Below, piece after piece: positions 1-7,471 of a stretch of 64,000 bases of DNA. A program made the translations under genes and the position numbers. Under the pieces are notes generated by a model. It was not told the origin of the DNA, ran no database searches, and saw only the letters and a list, made by a program, of their open reading frames with translations. This DNA comes from AP-15 sp963774345 (GTDB lineage Bacteria; Pseudomonadota; Alphaproteobacteria; ATCC43930; CGMCC-115725), in contig CAVZFB010000024.1 of the NCBI GenBank assembly GCA_963774345.1, positions 248,001 through 312,000 of the forward strand, in the 5' to 3' direction. Numbering within the stretch: position 1 is the first letter of the stretch; every line of letters begins with the position of its first letter.

Positions 1-306
1 TACGCCTGGATCGGCAGCTGGGTCGAACCGTCCGGACCCGATCTCGTGATCGGGAAGGTTACACCTACCCGCAACGACCAGGGGCTGGTGATCGATGGTG
101 AAATCGCCAATCTGGGGAGCACGCCGCGCGACGTCCCGCGCTTGCGGCTGGCACTGCGGGACGCGACCGAGAAGGAAGTCCAATTCGAGGTCGTCGATCC
201 CCCCAGGGCGCGGCTGCAACCCGGAGAAATCGTGCATTTTTCCGCTCCGTTCGCGCATCCCGCCGACGCCGCGACCGGCGTCGTTGTGACCTTCGCGCCA
301 CCCTGA
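1..306 (+). CDS. C-terminal part of a DUF3426 (MJ0042-type zinc-ribbon) protein, truncated by the window edge
   Basis: The frame is open from the first base, so only the last 101 residues are present and the start lies outside the window. The visible part is the DUF3426 beta-rich domain of alphaproteobacterial proteins that begin with an MJ0042 zinc ribbon and a transmembrane helix. Typical features are the 'GEIANLG' strand, the 'VPRLRLALRD' stretch, the 'LQPGE' turn and the terminal 'VVVTFAPP'. The zinc ribbon and helix expected upstream cannot be seen. No specific reaction is known for this family. It ends 26 bases before mbfA, so they may be cotranscribed. Confidence 0.65.
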   Translation, partial: YAWIGSWVEPSGPDLVIGKVTPTRNDQGLVIDGEIANLGSTPRDVPRLRLALRDATEKEVQFEVVDPPRARLQPGEIVHFSAPFAHPADAATGVVVTFAPP

Positions 307-332
307 CCGGGGACGGCGCACAGGAGCGGCTG

Positions 333-1463
333 ATGGCAGAAGCAGAATCGCGACACCGCTACACCGCCAATCTCCAGGGCGAGGTCGACAGCGCGGCGCT
401 ATACGAGACCTTGTCCAAGGCTGAGAAGAACCCGCAACTCGCTGGAGTCTACGCCCGCCTAGCGGCGATCGAGTTGGCGCATGCCGAGTTCTGGAAGCGC
501 CAGATCGAGTCCCTCGGTCAGCGCGTGCCGCAGTTGCGCCCGGGTTTCCGGACCCGGGCGCTCGAATGGCTGGCGCGTCGCTTCGGTCCCGCCTTTGTCT
601 TGCCGACGGTCAATACCCTCGAACAGATGGACAGCGGAACCTACGCCGCTCAACCGGAAGCCGTTGCCGGCGGCTTGCCGGCGGCGGAGCGCTCACATGC
701 GCGGATCATCGAGGCGCTGGCTTCACCCTCGCCGACCGCTCTCAGCGGTCCGACCCTCGCGCGTCTGGAGGGCCGGCATCGGGGAATGGGCGGCAACGCG
801 TTGCGTGCTGCCGTACTCGGCGCCAATGACGGGCTTGTTTCCAATCTCAGCCTGGTCATGGGGGTCGCGGGGGCGGCGTTGGCGCCGCGGACGATCCTCG
901 TTACTGGCCTGGCTGGCCTGCTGGCCGGGTCCTGCTCGATGGCACTCGGCGAATGGCTGTCGGTCAATACCGCACGGGAATCCGCGCAGCGCCAGATCGA
1001 TACCGAAGCCAGCGAGCTCGAACAGGTCCCCGAGGAGGAGCAGGAGGAGCTGGCGCTGATCTATCAGGCGAAAGGCCTGCCCGAAGAGCTGGCGAAAACT
1101 TTGGCCGAGCAGCTGATCGCGAACAAAAAGACCGCCCTCGACACCTTGGTGCGCGAGGAGCTGGGCATCGATCCCAATGAGCTGGGCGGTTCGGCCTGGG
1201 CCGCTGCAGCCACATCGTTCATGCTGTTCACCGTGGGCGCGATCTTTCCGGTGGCCCCATATTTCTTGTTGGCGGGGATGCCGGCGCTTGCCGCCAGCTT
1301 GGCGGCGAGCGGTTTCGCGTTGTTGCTGATCGGGGCAGGCACCTCACTGTTCACGGGGCGCGGCGTCTGGTTCTCCGGGGTGCGGCAGCTGGTAGTCGGC
1401 CTTGCCGCTGCCGGCGTCACCTTTGGCGTCGGCAAGCTGATTGGCGTCGCCATCGCCGGATAA
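333..1463 (+). CDS. mbfA: MbfA-like membrane-bound ferritin / VIT1-family iron exporter
   Basis: A 376-residue fusion of an N-terminal ferritin/rubrerythrin-like four-helix domain (about residues 10-150) with a C-terminal CCC1/VIT1 membrane domain (about 155-376). The ferritin part shows the di-iron pattern: Glu in 'GEVDSAALYETLSK' and the ExxH in 'IELAHAEFW'. The VIT1 part opens with 'LGANDGLVSNLSLVMG', has the 'LGEWLSVNTARES' signature and ends in hydrophobic helices. In Agrobacterium and Bradyrhizobium this protein exports iron and protects against iron and peroxide stress, and Irr represses it. An irr gene lies 22 kb downstream, but I saw no clear Irr box before mbfA. Confidence 0.88.
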   Translation: MAEAESRHRYTANLQGEVDSAALYETLSKAEKNPQLAGVYARLAAIELAHAEFWKRQIESLGQRVPQLRPGFRTRALEWLARRFGPAFVLPTVNTLEQMDSGTYAAQPEAVAGGLPAAERSHARIIEALASPSPTALSGPTLARLEGRHRGMGGNALRAAVLGANDGLVSNLSLVMGVAGAALAPRTILVTGLAGLLAGSCSMALGEWLSVNTARESAQRQIDTEASELEQVPEEEQEELALIYQAKGLPEELAKTLAEQLIANKKTALDTLVREELGIDPNELGGSAWAAAATSFMLFTVGAIFPVAPYFLLAGMPALAASLAASGFALLLIGAGTSLFTGRGVWFSGVRQLVVGLAAAGVTFGVGKLIGVAIAG

Positions 1464-1471
1464 CGCCGGGC

Positions 1472-2140
1472 TTAGTGGCTGCGCGCGAGGAACTCGGCTC
1501 GGGCCAGCTGACGCCGCAGGGATAGCCGCTGGGCCACCGATAGCGGGTGTCGCGCCCCGTCGAACGGCACGCCATCAGCGCCGTCGAACAGCAAGAGATT
1601 GCCGAGCCCGCCTTCATCGAGGGTCCAGTTGCGCACCGGCCCGGTATCGATATGGATAAAGCCGGAATGCGGATACCAGCCGACGCCGCCCCGCTGCATC
1701 GCTCGGGCCGCTCCCATCGCCTCGGCTAGTTTCGCGTCGAGACGCACGTCGAGCGCGCGGCCATACATATGTTGGCTGTTCTCGGCCACCCCGAATGTCG
1801 TGCGCGCAAGCATCGCATTGGTCTCGGGCGTGCGATAGGCGGACAGGATCGTCGCTTTGGTTTCCCCGACCGCATCGAGAACATCGGCCAGAAAATCGAT
1901 GACCCCGACATCCATCGCGGTCTCGGCGCCGCAGTGAAAATCGCGCAGGAAAGCACACAGCTCTTGGACGACCCGCGTGATCGGTCCCTTGTCGTCGCGA
2001 TAGGCTCCGTCGAACGTCTCACCGGTATGAGCGTTGACGAGCTTCAAGCGCCGCAGCGCCGGCGGGCGCGGCACCGCACGCGCCGCCCAAGGCCACGCGG
2101 CCCAGCCGGCACTCATGGAGAGAAGAAGACGCCTATTCAT
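1472..2140 (-). CDS. DUF882 / M15-family (YcbK-like) murein peptidase, exported
   Basis: A 222-residue protein starting MNRRLLLSMSAGWAAWPWAARA, whose twin arginine and hydrophobic stretch suggest Tat or Sec export. The body matches the DUF882/peptidase M15A family: 'ILSAYRTPETN', the zinc-site segment 'SQHMYGRALDVRL' (His and Asp of the HxxxxxxD motif) and the second metal histidine in 'SGFIHIDTGP'. Family members such as MepK are zinc metallopeptidases acting on peptidoglycan cross-links in the periplasm. It runs convergent to mbfA, with 8 bases between the two stops. Confidence 0.82.
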   Translation of the reverse strand: MNRRLLLSMSAGWAAWPWAARAVPRPPALRRLKLVNAHTGETFDGAYRDDKGPITRVVQELCAFLRDFHCGAETAMDVGVIDFLADVLDAVGETKATILSAYRTPETNAMLARTTFGVAENSQHMYGRALDVRLDAKLAEAMGAARAMQRGGVGWYPHSGFIHIDTGPVRNWTLDEGGLGNLLLFDGADGVPFDGARHPLSVAQRLSLRRQLARAEFLARSH

Positions 2141-2442
2141 TTCCCGTCACATGATACCGTAAATTCTTCGCCGATTTCACGTGTCAAATTATGGTTTTGC
2201 ATCGACGAAGCTCTCCGAAGGCGCGTCAGTTAACTCGACATTAAATTTTTCAATTATTTATTAAAATGATCAAAAGTATCTCTATGCCGAATTCGCCACT
2301 TCAACGCCTCTCCGCGGCGCGGTGAAGTGCGATCGTATCATCAGTTCGTAAATAGCTGATCTATAGAAACTAAAGCATCAGACCGAATTTTGCACGCGCC
2401 GCACGCTATGGCGGTGGGATGACCGTAACGCACAAAAGCCGA
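2141..2442. other. 302-base intergenic region, AT-rich
   Basis: This gap upstream of the minus-strand DUF882 gene is clearly richer in A and T than its surroundings, especially 2235-2300. It presumably holds that gene's promoter. I found no convincing sigma-70 pair, hairpin or small reading frame. Confidence 0.4.
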
Positions 2443-2916
2443 TCACGACGCGTTGCCGAAGATCGGGTACAGCACGCGGTCTCCGGGCTTGATGCCAAGC
2501 CGCTCGGCGGTGCCGCCATTCAGCTCGATCACCACACGCACCGGCTTGACGGCGGCGATCGTCTGATCGGATTCGGGTACCGCGCGTTGAGCGATATTGA
2601 CGATCAGGCCCTGCTGATCGACGAACAGCATGTCGAGCGGGATCAGCGTGTTGCGCATCCACATTGTGGCAACGGTCGGCTGCTTGAAGTCGAAGAGCAT
2701 GCCGGCATCGGGCGCCAGCGAGCGACGGAACATCAACCCCTGCTCCATTTGCCCCGGCGTCTCGGCCAGTTCGACCATGAAACGGTGGGGGCCGTCGGCG
2801 CTGACAATCGTCAGATGCGCGGTAGCAAATTGCTGGAGCTGCGGCTCCGCGGCGCGGCCCGGCAGGGCGGTCGCGAGCAAAATCCCGAGCAAAAGAATGA
2901 TACGCCGCGTTCGCAT
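2443..2916 (-). CDS. DUF192 family exported protein
   Basis: 157 residues with a Sec signal (MRTRRIILLLGILLATALPGRAA, cleavage after Ala-Ala likely). The mature part is a single DUF192 domain: 'TPGQMEQGLMFRRSLAPDAG', 'MWMRNTLIPLDMLFVD', 'VIELNGGTAERLGIKPGD'. DUF192 proteins form a small beta-barrel of unknown biochemical role and are common as periplasmic proteins in alphaproteobacteria, often beside cold-shock genes. Here the neighbours are a methyltransferase and the DUF882 peptidase. The length is typical and there are no gaps. Confidence 0.85.
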   Translation of the reverse strand: MRTRRIILLLGILLATALPGRAAEPQLQQFATAHLTIVSADGPHRFMVELAETPGQMEQGLMFRRSLAPDAGMLFDFKQPTVATMWMRNTLIPLDMLFVDQQGLIVNIAQRAVPESDQTIAAVKPVRVVIELNGGTAERLGIKPGDRVLYPIFGNAS

Positions 2917-3088
2917 GCGGGACAGTCCGTCGAATTATCGAGTCTCATATTATGACGCAGCCGAAGTGGTTGGTGGCAAGCCGGAAGACCGCTGACAATA
3001 CCCTTACGCAAGACGGCTTATGAGGTGGCGCTTAGCCGAGGTCAACTCTTGACGGCCCGCCAGCTTCTGCCACGCTGGTGAACGAGTG

Positions 3089-3865
3089 ATGGAGGCGTAC
3101 CGGCACCCCTATTATTACGAAATTGCCCTGGCGCCGCGCGATCCGGCGGCGGAGCTCGATTTCTTCGAAGCGGCGATCGGTAAATTTTCCAAGGCGAAGG
3201 TTCGCAAGGTTTTTGAGCTCGGCGCCGGTACGGCACCTCATCTCGAGGAGTGGTATCGACGAGGTTACGCCTATTGCGGGCTCGATCTGAGCCCGACAAT
3301 GCTCGATTTCGCGCGGGAAAAGGCGAGCCGCAAACACATCGATGCCAGCTTCGTATTGGGCGACATGCGCGCCCTCGACCCCAGCTTGGGGCGGTTCGAC
3401 CTCGCTTATGTGATGCTCGGTTCGCTCTACATGACATCCAATCGCGAATTCCTCGATCACCTCGCCCGCATGGCGGACCTGCTGGAGCCCGGGGCGCTTT
3501 ACCTATTGGACAGCGTGGTGTGGTTTCGCGTGCTCCACGACTACCGCAGAAGCTGGACCAGGCGCAGAGGTGGCGTCAGGGTGCATACCCGCTATCGCGC
3601 CGAGATCCTCGACCCGATCGCGCAGACCTATAATGAAACCCTGACCTTCACCGTCGATGACCACGGCGCCAAGTCAACGATCGAAGGGCGGGTCCCGGTG
3701 AAGATCTTCTTCCCGCAGGAGTTCCTCTGCCTGGTCGAGCTGAGCAGCCGGTTCGACTTTGTCGGCTGGTACAATGATTTCAGCCTGACCGCGCCGCTAA
3801 CGCCCGAGGGTCGCCACATGGTCATCCTGCGCAAAAGGCGACCGCAGCAGCAGGCCAACCCATAG
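3089..3865 (+). CDS. class I SAM-dependent methyltransferase
   Basis: About 258 residues with the class I Rossmann methyltransferase core in its first half: motif I 'VFELGAGTAPHL', the acidic end of strand 2 in 'CGLDLSPTMLDFAREKA', motif II 'DASFVLGDMRAL' and 'FDLAYVMLGSLYM' as strand 4. The C-terminal half carries the lid strands typical of small-molecule methyltransferases. The substrate is not predictable. A GTG (3086) immediately precedes an ATG (3089); either could be used and they differ by one residue. It stands alone, with the MFS gene convergent downstream. Confidence 0.8.
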   Translation: MEAYRHPYYYEIALAPRDPAAELDFFEAAIGKFSKAKVRKVFELGAGTAPHLEEWYRRGYAYCGLDLSPTMLDFAREKASRKHIDASFVLGDMRALDPSLGRFDLAYVMLGSLYMTSNREFLDHLARMADLLEPGALYLLDSVVWFRVLHDYRRSWTRRRGGVRVHTRYRAEILDPIAQTYNETLTFTVDDHGAKSTIEGRVPVKIFFPQEFLCLVELSSRFDFVGWYNDFSLTAPLTPEGRHMVILRKRRPQQQANP

Positions 3866-3883
3866 CCGGTTAACGCAACCCGT

Positions 3884-5299
3884 TCAGTCGCCGCCACGCG
3901 CCGCTAAGCCGCCGAGGCCTTGACGACCCGGCGCGGGCCCGGTCAGCGCGGCGTCGATCTCTTCGATCGAGCGACCCTTGGTCTCGATGCCGAGCAACAT
4001 GAAGGCGACCGCCGCCAGCGCTGCCCAAAAGGCCAGGAAGTACATCGCCGGGATCATCGCGCCGACCGTCGCTGCCGGTTTGACGAAATTGGAGCCGCCG
4101 ACAATCAGCGCCAACCCGAGCGGGCTGATGATCTTGCCAAAATTGCCGACGCCATAGCCGAGCCCCATGCCGCTGGCGCGCAGCCCCGCCGGCCACACCT
4201 CGGCCATGTAAGGCGCAATGATCGTGTAGGAGCCACCGCCGAAGAACGAGTGAGCCATCAGCATCAGCCAGAACACCGACACCGTCCCGATGAATGCGTG
4301 GGCCGTGTAGCCGGCGACGATCAAGGTCACCACCCCACCCAAGCAAGCCAGGCCACCCGACCAGCGGCGTCCGATGAGATCCGGCAGGAACGTGCACACG
4401 ACGCGGCCGACGAATGCCGACACAGCCACCCAGATCATCAGAAACGAGGCTTCGCCCGGCGTGATCTTGAGCAACAGCAGCAGCAGGGTCGGCCCCCACA
4501 GCGCCAGCCCAACCCCGCTCGTCTGGGACAGGCCGGTCAGGCACACCAGCGCCACACTGCGCGGGTAACGGAACAATTCGCGCCACGGCACGCGCGGCGC
4601 CTCGGGCAAGACGGCCGGCAGCTCGATCTCGCCTGGATCGATCTGCAGCGCCCAGGCGATCGACCGGCCTGCCTCCTCGCGGCGTCCTTTGCGGATCAGC
4701 CAGCGCGGCGATTCCGGAACCCACGCGCGGATCAGCAGCGTCAACATCGCCGGCAACAAGCCGATCAGAAACAGGCCGCGCCAGCCGATAACCGGTCCGA
4801 GATAGGTTCCGCACAATGCGCCCAGCGCGCCGCCGACCGAGACCGTGGTTGTCACCAGGCCGCCGACAAAGCCCCGCTTTGACGACGGAACGAATTCCTG
4901 CGCGAGCGGCAGATCGACGACGACCATCCCGGCCTGGCCGACCCCGACGAGCATCCGGAAGAACGCCAGAAACACCCATCCATACTGGTCGGGCGTCGCT
5001 GCCATGATGCCGGTGGCAAGTGAGAAATTGAGGACCGTGGCGATGAACACCTTACGGCGGCCGATGCGATCGGCCATCCACCCCCAAAAAAAGGCGCCGG
5101 GGATCGATCCGACGCCGGCTGCCAGAAGAATTACTCCCGATTGGATAAACGTTAGCTTCCATTGTGTGACGATAAAGACAAGTACATAGCCTATAAGAAA
5201 AAAATCAAAGAAATCTAGCATATCTCCGAGAATTGAGGCGGTAATTATTTTCCACTGGTTTAACGTTAGGCTCTTTTGCTGCTCCAAACGCTCTAACAT
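3884..5299 (-). CDS. MFS transporter, sugar/aromatic-acid porter type
   Basis: 471 residues with about twelve hydrophobic segments. The MFS loop 2-3 signature is intact ('GWMADRIGRRKVF'), a second copy lies in the loop 8-9 region ('LPDLIGRRWSG'), and the C-terminus has 'GIETKGRSIEEID', like the PETKG signature of sugar porters. 'WVPESPRWLIRKGR' after helix 6 is also characteristic. The protein is an inner-membrane proton symporter of unknown substrate, perhaps an aromatic or carboxylic acid. A strong ribosome site (AAGGAGG) precedes ATG 5299. Confidence 0.85.
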   Translation of the reverse strand: MLERLEQQKSLTLNQWKIITASILGDMLDFFDFFLIGYVLVFIVTQWKLTFIQSGVILLAAGVGSIPGAFFWGWMADRIGRRKVFIATVLNFSLATGIMAATPDQYGWVFLAFFRMLVGVGQAGMVVVDLPLAQEFVPSSKRGFVGGLVTTTVSVGGALGALCGTYLGPVIGWRGLFLIGLLPAMLTLLIRAWVPESPRWLIRKGRREEAGRSIAWALQIDPGEIELPAVLPEAPRVPWRELFRYPRSVALVCLTGLSQTSGVGLALWGPTLLLLLLKITPGEASFLMIWVAVSAFVGRVVCTFLPDLIGRRWSGGLACLGGVVTLIVAGYTAHAFIGTVSVFWLMLMAHSFFGGGSYTIIAPYMAEVWPAGLRASGMGLGYGVGNFGKIISPLGLALIVGGSNFVKPAATVGAMIPAMYFLAFWAALAAVAFMLLGIETKGRSIEEIDAALTGPAPGRQGLGGLAARGGD

Positions 5300-5532
5300 G
5301 TTCCCTCCTTATTTCGTCCTCCCGGAGAACCATGAAGTAAATTTAGGGGTTGCTTGAAGCTCGAAAGTTCTGCGCCGATGGATCGGTACCGCTCTCACAC
5401 CGCGTCGCGTCAAAACGCCGCAGAAGGATAGGCATAAACCGGCGCTGACGACAATGGGCGCCGGCGACGCTCGACTTCATTTCCCGCGCGGCTCAGGTTG
5501 GGGCGCCGTTGGCGACGTAGGAGACGATCAGC

Positions 5533-6213
5533 ATGACCCGCTTTTCCGACGATGCTCGGCAACACACTGCGCTGTTGCGCCGGGCGATCCACGCGCTCCC
5601 GTTCAACGCCGAGCTCGCCGCCGGTACGCTCGGGCGCGAGCGGTTTCAGCATTACATCACCCAGGACGCGCTCTACCTCGGCCAGTTCTCGCGCGCGCTC
5701 GCAATCGCGGCGGCCAAGGCCCCGGACGCCGGGACGTTGCAAGCTTTCGCTCAGTCGGCACTGGGCGCCGTTGCGGTCGAGCACGCCCTTCACGAGCACT
5801 ATCTGCGTGTGTTCGGCGTCGAGTCCGCCGCACTCGCCACCGCGGAGCCGGCGCCCGATTGTCTCGCCTATACCAGCTTTCTGTTGGCCACGGCCTATCA
5901 CGATCCGTGGGAAGTGTTGGTCGCGGCGTTGCTGCCGTGTTTCTGGATCTACTGGGATGTCGGCTGCGACATCGCCGGCCGGGCCGCGCCCGACAACCCC
6001 TACCGCGCCTGGATCGACACCTACGCCGATCCGCGCTTTGGCGAAGCCGTGCGGAGGGTTGTTGCTACCGCCGACCGGGCTGCCGACTCGACCACAGCGG
6101 CCGAACGCGCCCGCATGCTCGCCGCCTTCACCCGGGCCTCGCAATATGAGTGGCTGTTTTGGGACGGCGCCTATCAGCGTCGTTCCTGGCCGCCCGCGGG
6201 CGTCAGCTGCTGA
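5533..6213 (+). CDS. tenA: TenA-family protein (thiaminase II / aminopyrimidine aminohydrolase type)
   Basis: 226 all-alpha residues of the TenA/THI-4 family. The N-terminus ('FQHYITQDALYLGQFSRALA') and central segment ('LLPCFWIYWDVGCDIAG') match TenA. The probable nucleophile Cys136 lies in 'LLPCFW', and an acidic active-site residue is present in the helix holding 'EHALHEHYL'. TenA hydrolyses aminomethyl-pyrimidine in thiamine salvage, although some relatives have other substrates. I looked for a TPP riboswitch upstream and did not find the conserved CUGAGA element. The stop overlaps the convergent MBL gene by 11 bases. Confidence 0.82.
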   Translation: MTRFSDDARQHTALLRRAIHALPFNAELAAGTLGRERFQHYITQDALYLGQFSRALAIAAAKAPDAGTLQAFAQSALGAVAVEHALHEHYLRVFGVESAALATAEPAPDCLAYTSFLLATAYHDPWEVLVAALLPCFWIYWDVGCDIAGRAAPDNPYRAWIDTYADPRFGEAVRRVVATADRAADSTTAAERARMLAAFTRASQYEWLFWDGAYQRRSWPPAGVSC

Positions 6214-7075
6214 ACGGCTCGTGGCGGAAGCCGTCACCCCAGCGCTTTACGTGGCCGACCGAGGGCGACGGGAAGTGCATCGTGCAGCACAGCGTGCTGG
6301 TGTCGCAGTAGCGCTCAAAGAACGCGCGTCGGGTGGCTGAGGCCTGTTTCTGATCGTAATCGACGCGCATCACCAGGTCGGGATAGCGCGCCTGGATCGG
6401 CGAATGGATCAAATCGCCGGTGAACACTGCATCGTCCCCGCGCCGCCCGGCGCAGACCGCGAAATGGTCGGGGGTGTGGCCGGGGGTCGGCATCAGCCGG
6501 ATGTGGTCGTTGAGAGCGTGGTCGCTGGTCACCAGCTCGGCCTTTTTGGCGTCGATGATCGGCAGGACGCTATCGGTCATCGGGTCCAGCGGGGTATCCC
6601 GGTGAATCCCGTCCCAGTATTCATATTCTTTTTTTGAGAACAGGTACTTGGCATTCGGGAAGGTGGGGACCCAACGGCCATTCTCCAGCCGTGTGTTCCA
6701 GCCGACATGATCGCCGTGCAGATGCGTGCACATGACAAAGTCGACGTCGTCGACGGTCACGCCGGCGGCGTTCAGCGCCTGCATCCAGTTGCTGTCGCTC
6801 TTGCGGTGCCAAGTCGGGCGGTGCGGAAACGACTTGTCGTTGCCGATACAGGCATCCACCAGGATCGTGTGGTGCGGCGTCTTGACGACATAGGATTGGA
6901 AGCAGAGGACGGCCATATCGGCTTGGTCGAGTGCCGCGGGTTGCAGCCAAGACCGGTTCTCGTCAAGCAATTCGCGGCTTAGGCTCGGCAGGAATTCCCG
7001 GATCGGCGTGAACCCCGCCTCCTGCTCGACGATCCGATGAATGGTCATGTCGTCAACGGTGAAGCTCGTGCGCAT
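6203..7075 (-). CDS. MBL-fold metallohydrolase (lactonase-like)
   Basis: 290 residues from ATG 7075, chosen over an upstream in-frame start (7135) because the family begins near 'FTVDDMTIHRIVE'. The metallo-beta-lactamase zinc motif HxHxDH is clear ('THLHGDHVGW'), followed by the second-site residues in 'PTPGHTPDHF', the bridging Asp in 'FTGDLIHSP' and a late His ('TMHFPSPSVGHV'). It resembles the branch holding AHL lactonases and related hydrolases, but the substrate is unknown. It is probably cytoplasmic, with no signal peptide. Confidence 0.82.
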   Translation of the reverse strand: MRTSFTVDDMTIHRIVEQEAGFTPIREFLPSLSRELLDENRSWLQPAALDQADMAVLCFQSYVVKTPHHTILVDACIGNDKSFPHRPTWHRKSDSNWMQALNAAGVTVDDVDFVMCTHLHGDHVGWNTRLENGRWVPTFPNAKYLFSKKEYEYWDGIHRDTPLDPMTDSVLPIIDAKKAELVTSDHALNDHIRLMPTPGHTPDHFAVCAGRRGDDAVFTGDLIHSPIQARYPDLVMRVDYDQKQASATRRAFFERYCDTSTLCCTMHFPSPSVGHVKRWGDGFRHEPFSS

Positions 7076-7351
7076 TGCGTTCGGTCCTCGTCGCGGAGAG
7101 GATGCGATCGTAGTCGGCGGCGGGCGCGATGACAATCTGCCAGCACGTCTCGGATCGCGTTGACAAGCGTCCGCGGTTTGACGATGCGGACGATTTTCTG
7201 ACGCACGCGCCGACGGATATGGCGATGCGGATGGCGATCGATTGTGCGCCGAAAACGATGGTGGCCCAACCGCCAGCGAGAGGCTGAGCCGACACTAGAA
7301 CAGCTACACAAGCAAGGCACTCGTCCCGCCGCCGAGACCGGTCGCGCAGCT

Positions 7352-7379
7352 TGACCCTTAGGGGTCGTGGAAAGGGTCA
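7352..7379 (+). promoter_or_regulatory. nested inverted repeats upstream of the PKS operon
   Basis: TGACCCTT (7352-7359) is repeated inverted as AAGGGTCA (7372-7379) with 12 bases between. The left arm also pairs with the spacer (GACCC 7353-7357, loop TTAG, GGGTC 7362-7366), so two mutually exclusive hairpins are possible. It could be an operator or a switchable leader element; function is inferred only from position and symmetry. Confidence 0.4.
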
Positions 7380-7384
7380 AAAAC

Positions 7385-7415
7385 TTAACGAAAACTGATG
7401 CAGTCCATCTATAAT
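7385..7415 (+). promoter_or_regulatory. possible sigma-70-type promoter of the PKS operon
   Basis: A perfect TATAAT at 7410-7415 is preceded by TTAACG at 7385-7390. The 19-base spacer is longer than the ideal 17. A start near 7422 would give a leader of about 50 bases before GTG 7472. The -35 match is weak, so confidence is modest. Confidence 0.35.
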
Positions 7416-7471
7416 CGCATTGGCCTCAGCGTTCGCCGGTTCCGAACGCTATGGTCACGGAGGAGCCGAGC

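Larger units (their letters stand above)
7076..7471. other. 396-base divergent control region between the MBL hydrolase and the PKS operon
   Basis: No gene is supported here. The region separates two divergent transcripts and contains overlapping inverted repeats (7352-7379) and a TATAAT hexamer (7410-7415), annotated separately. It is the only sizeable non-coding stretch in front of the 15-kb block that follows, so it should carry that block's control. Confidence 0.5.

Noticed and set aside
5300..5532. Possible TPP riboswitch upstream of tenA
   Set aside because: The conserved CUGAGA and neighbouring helices of the TPP aptamer could not be found.
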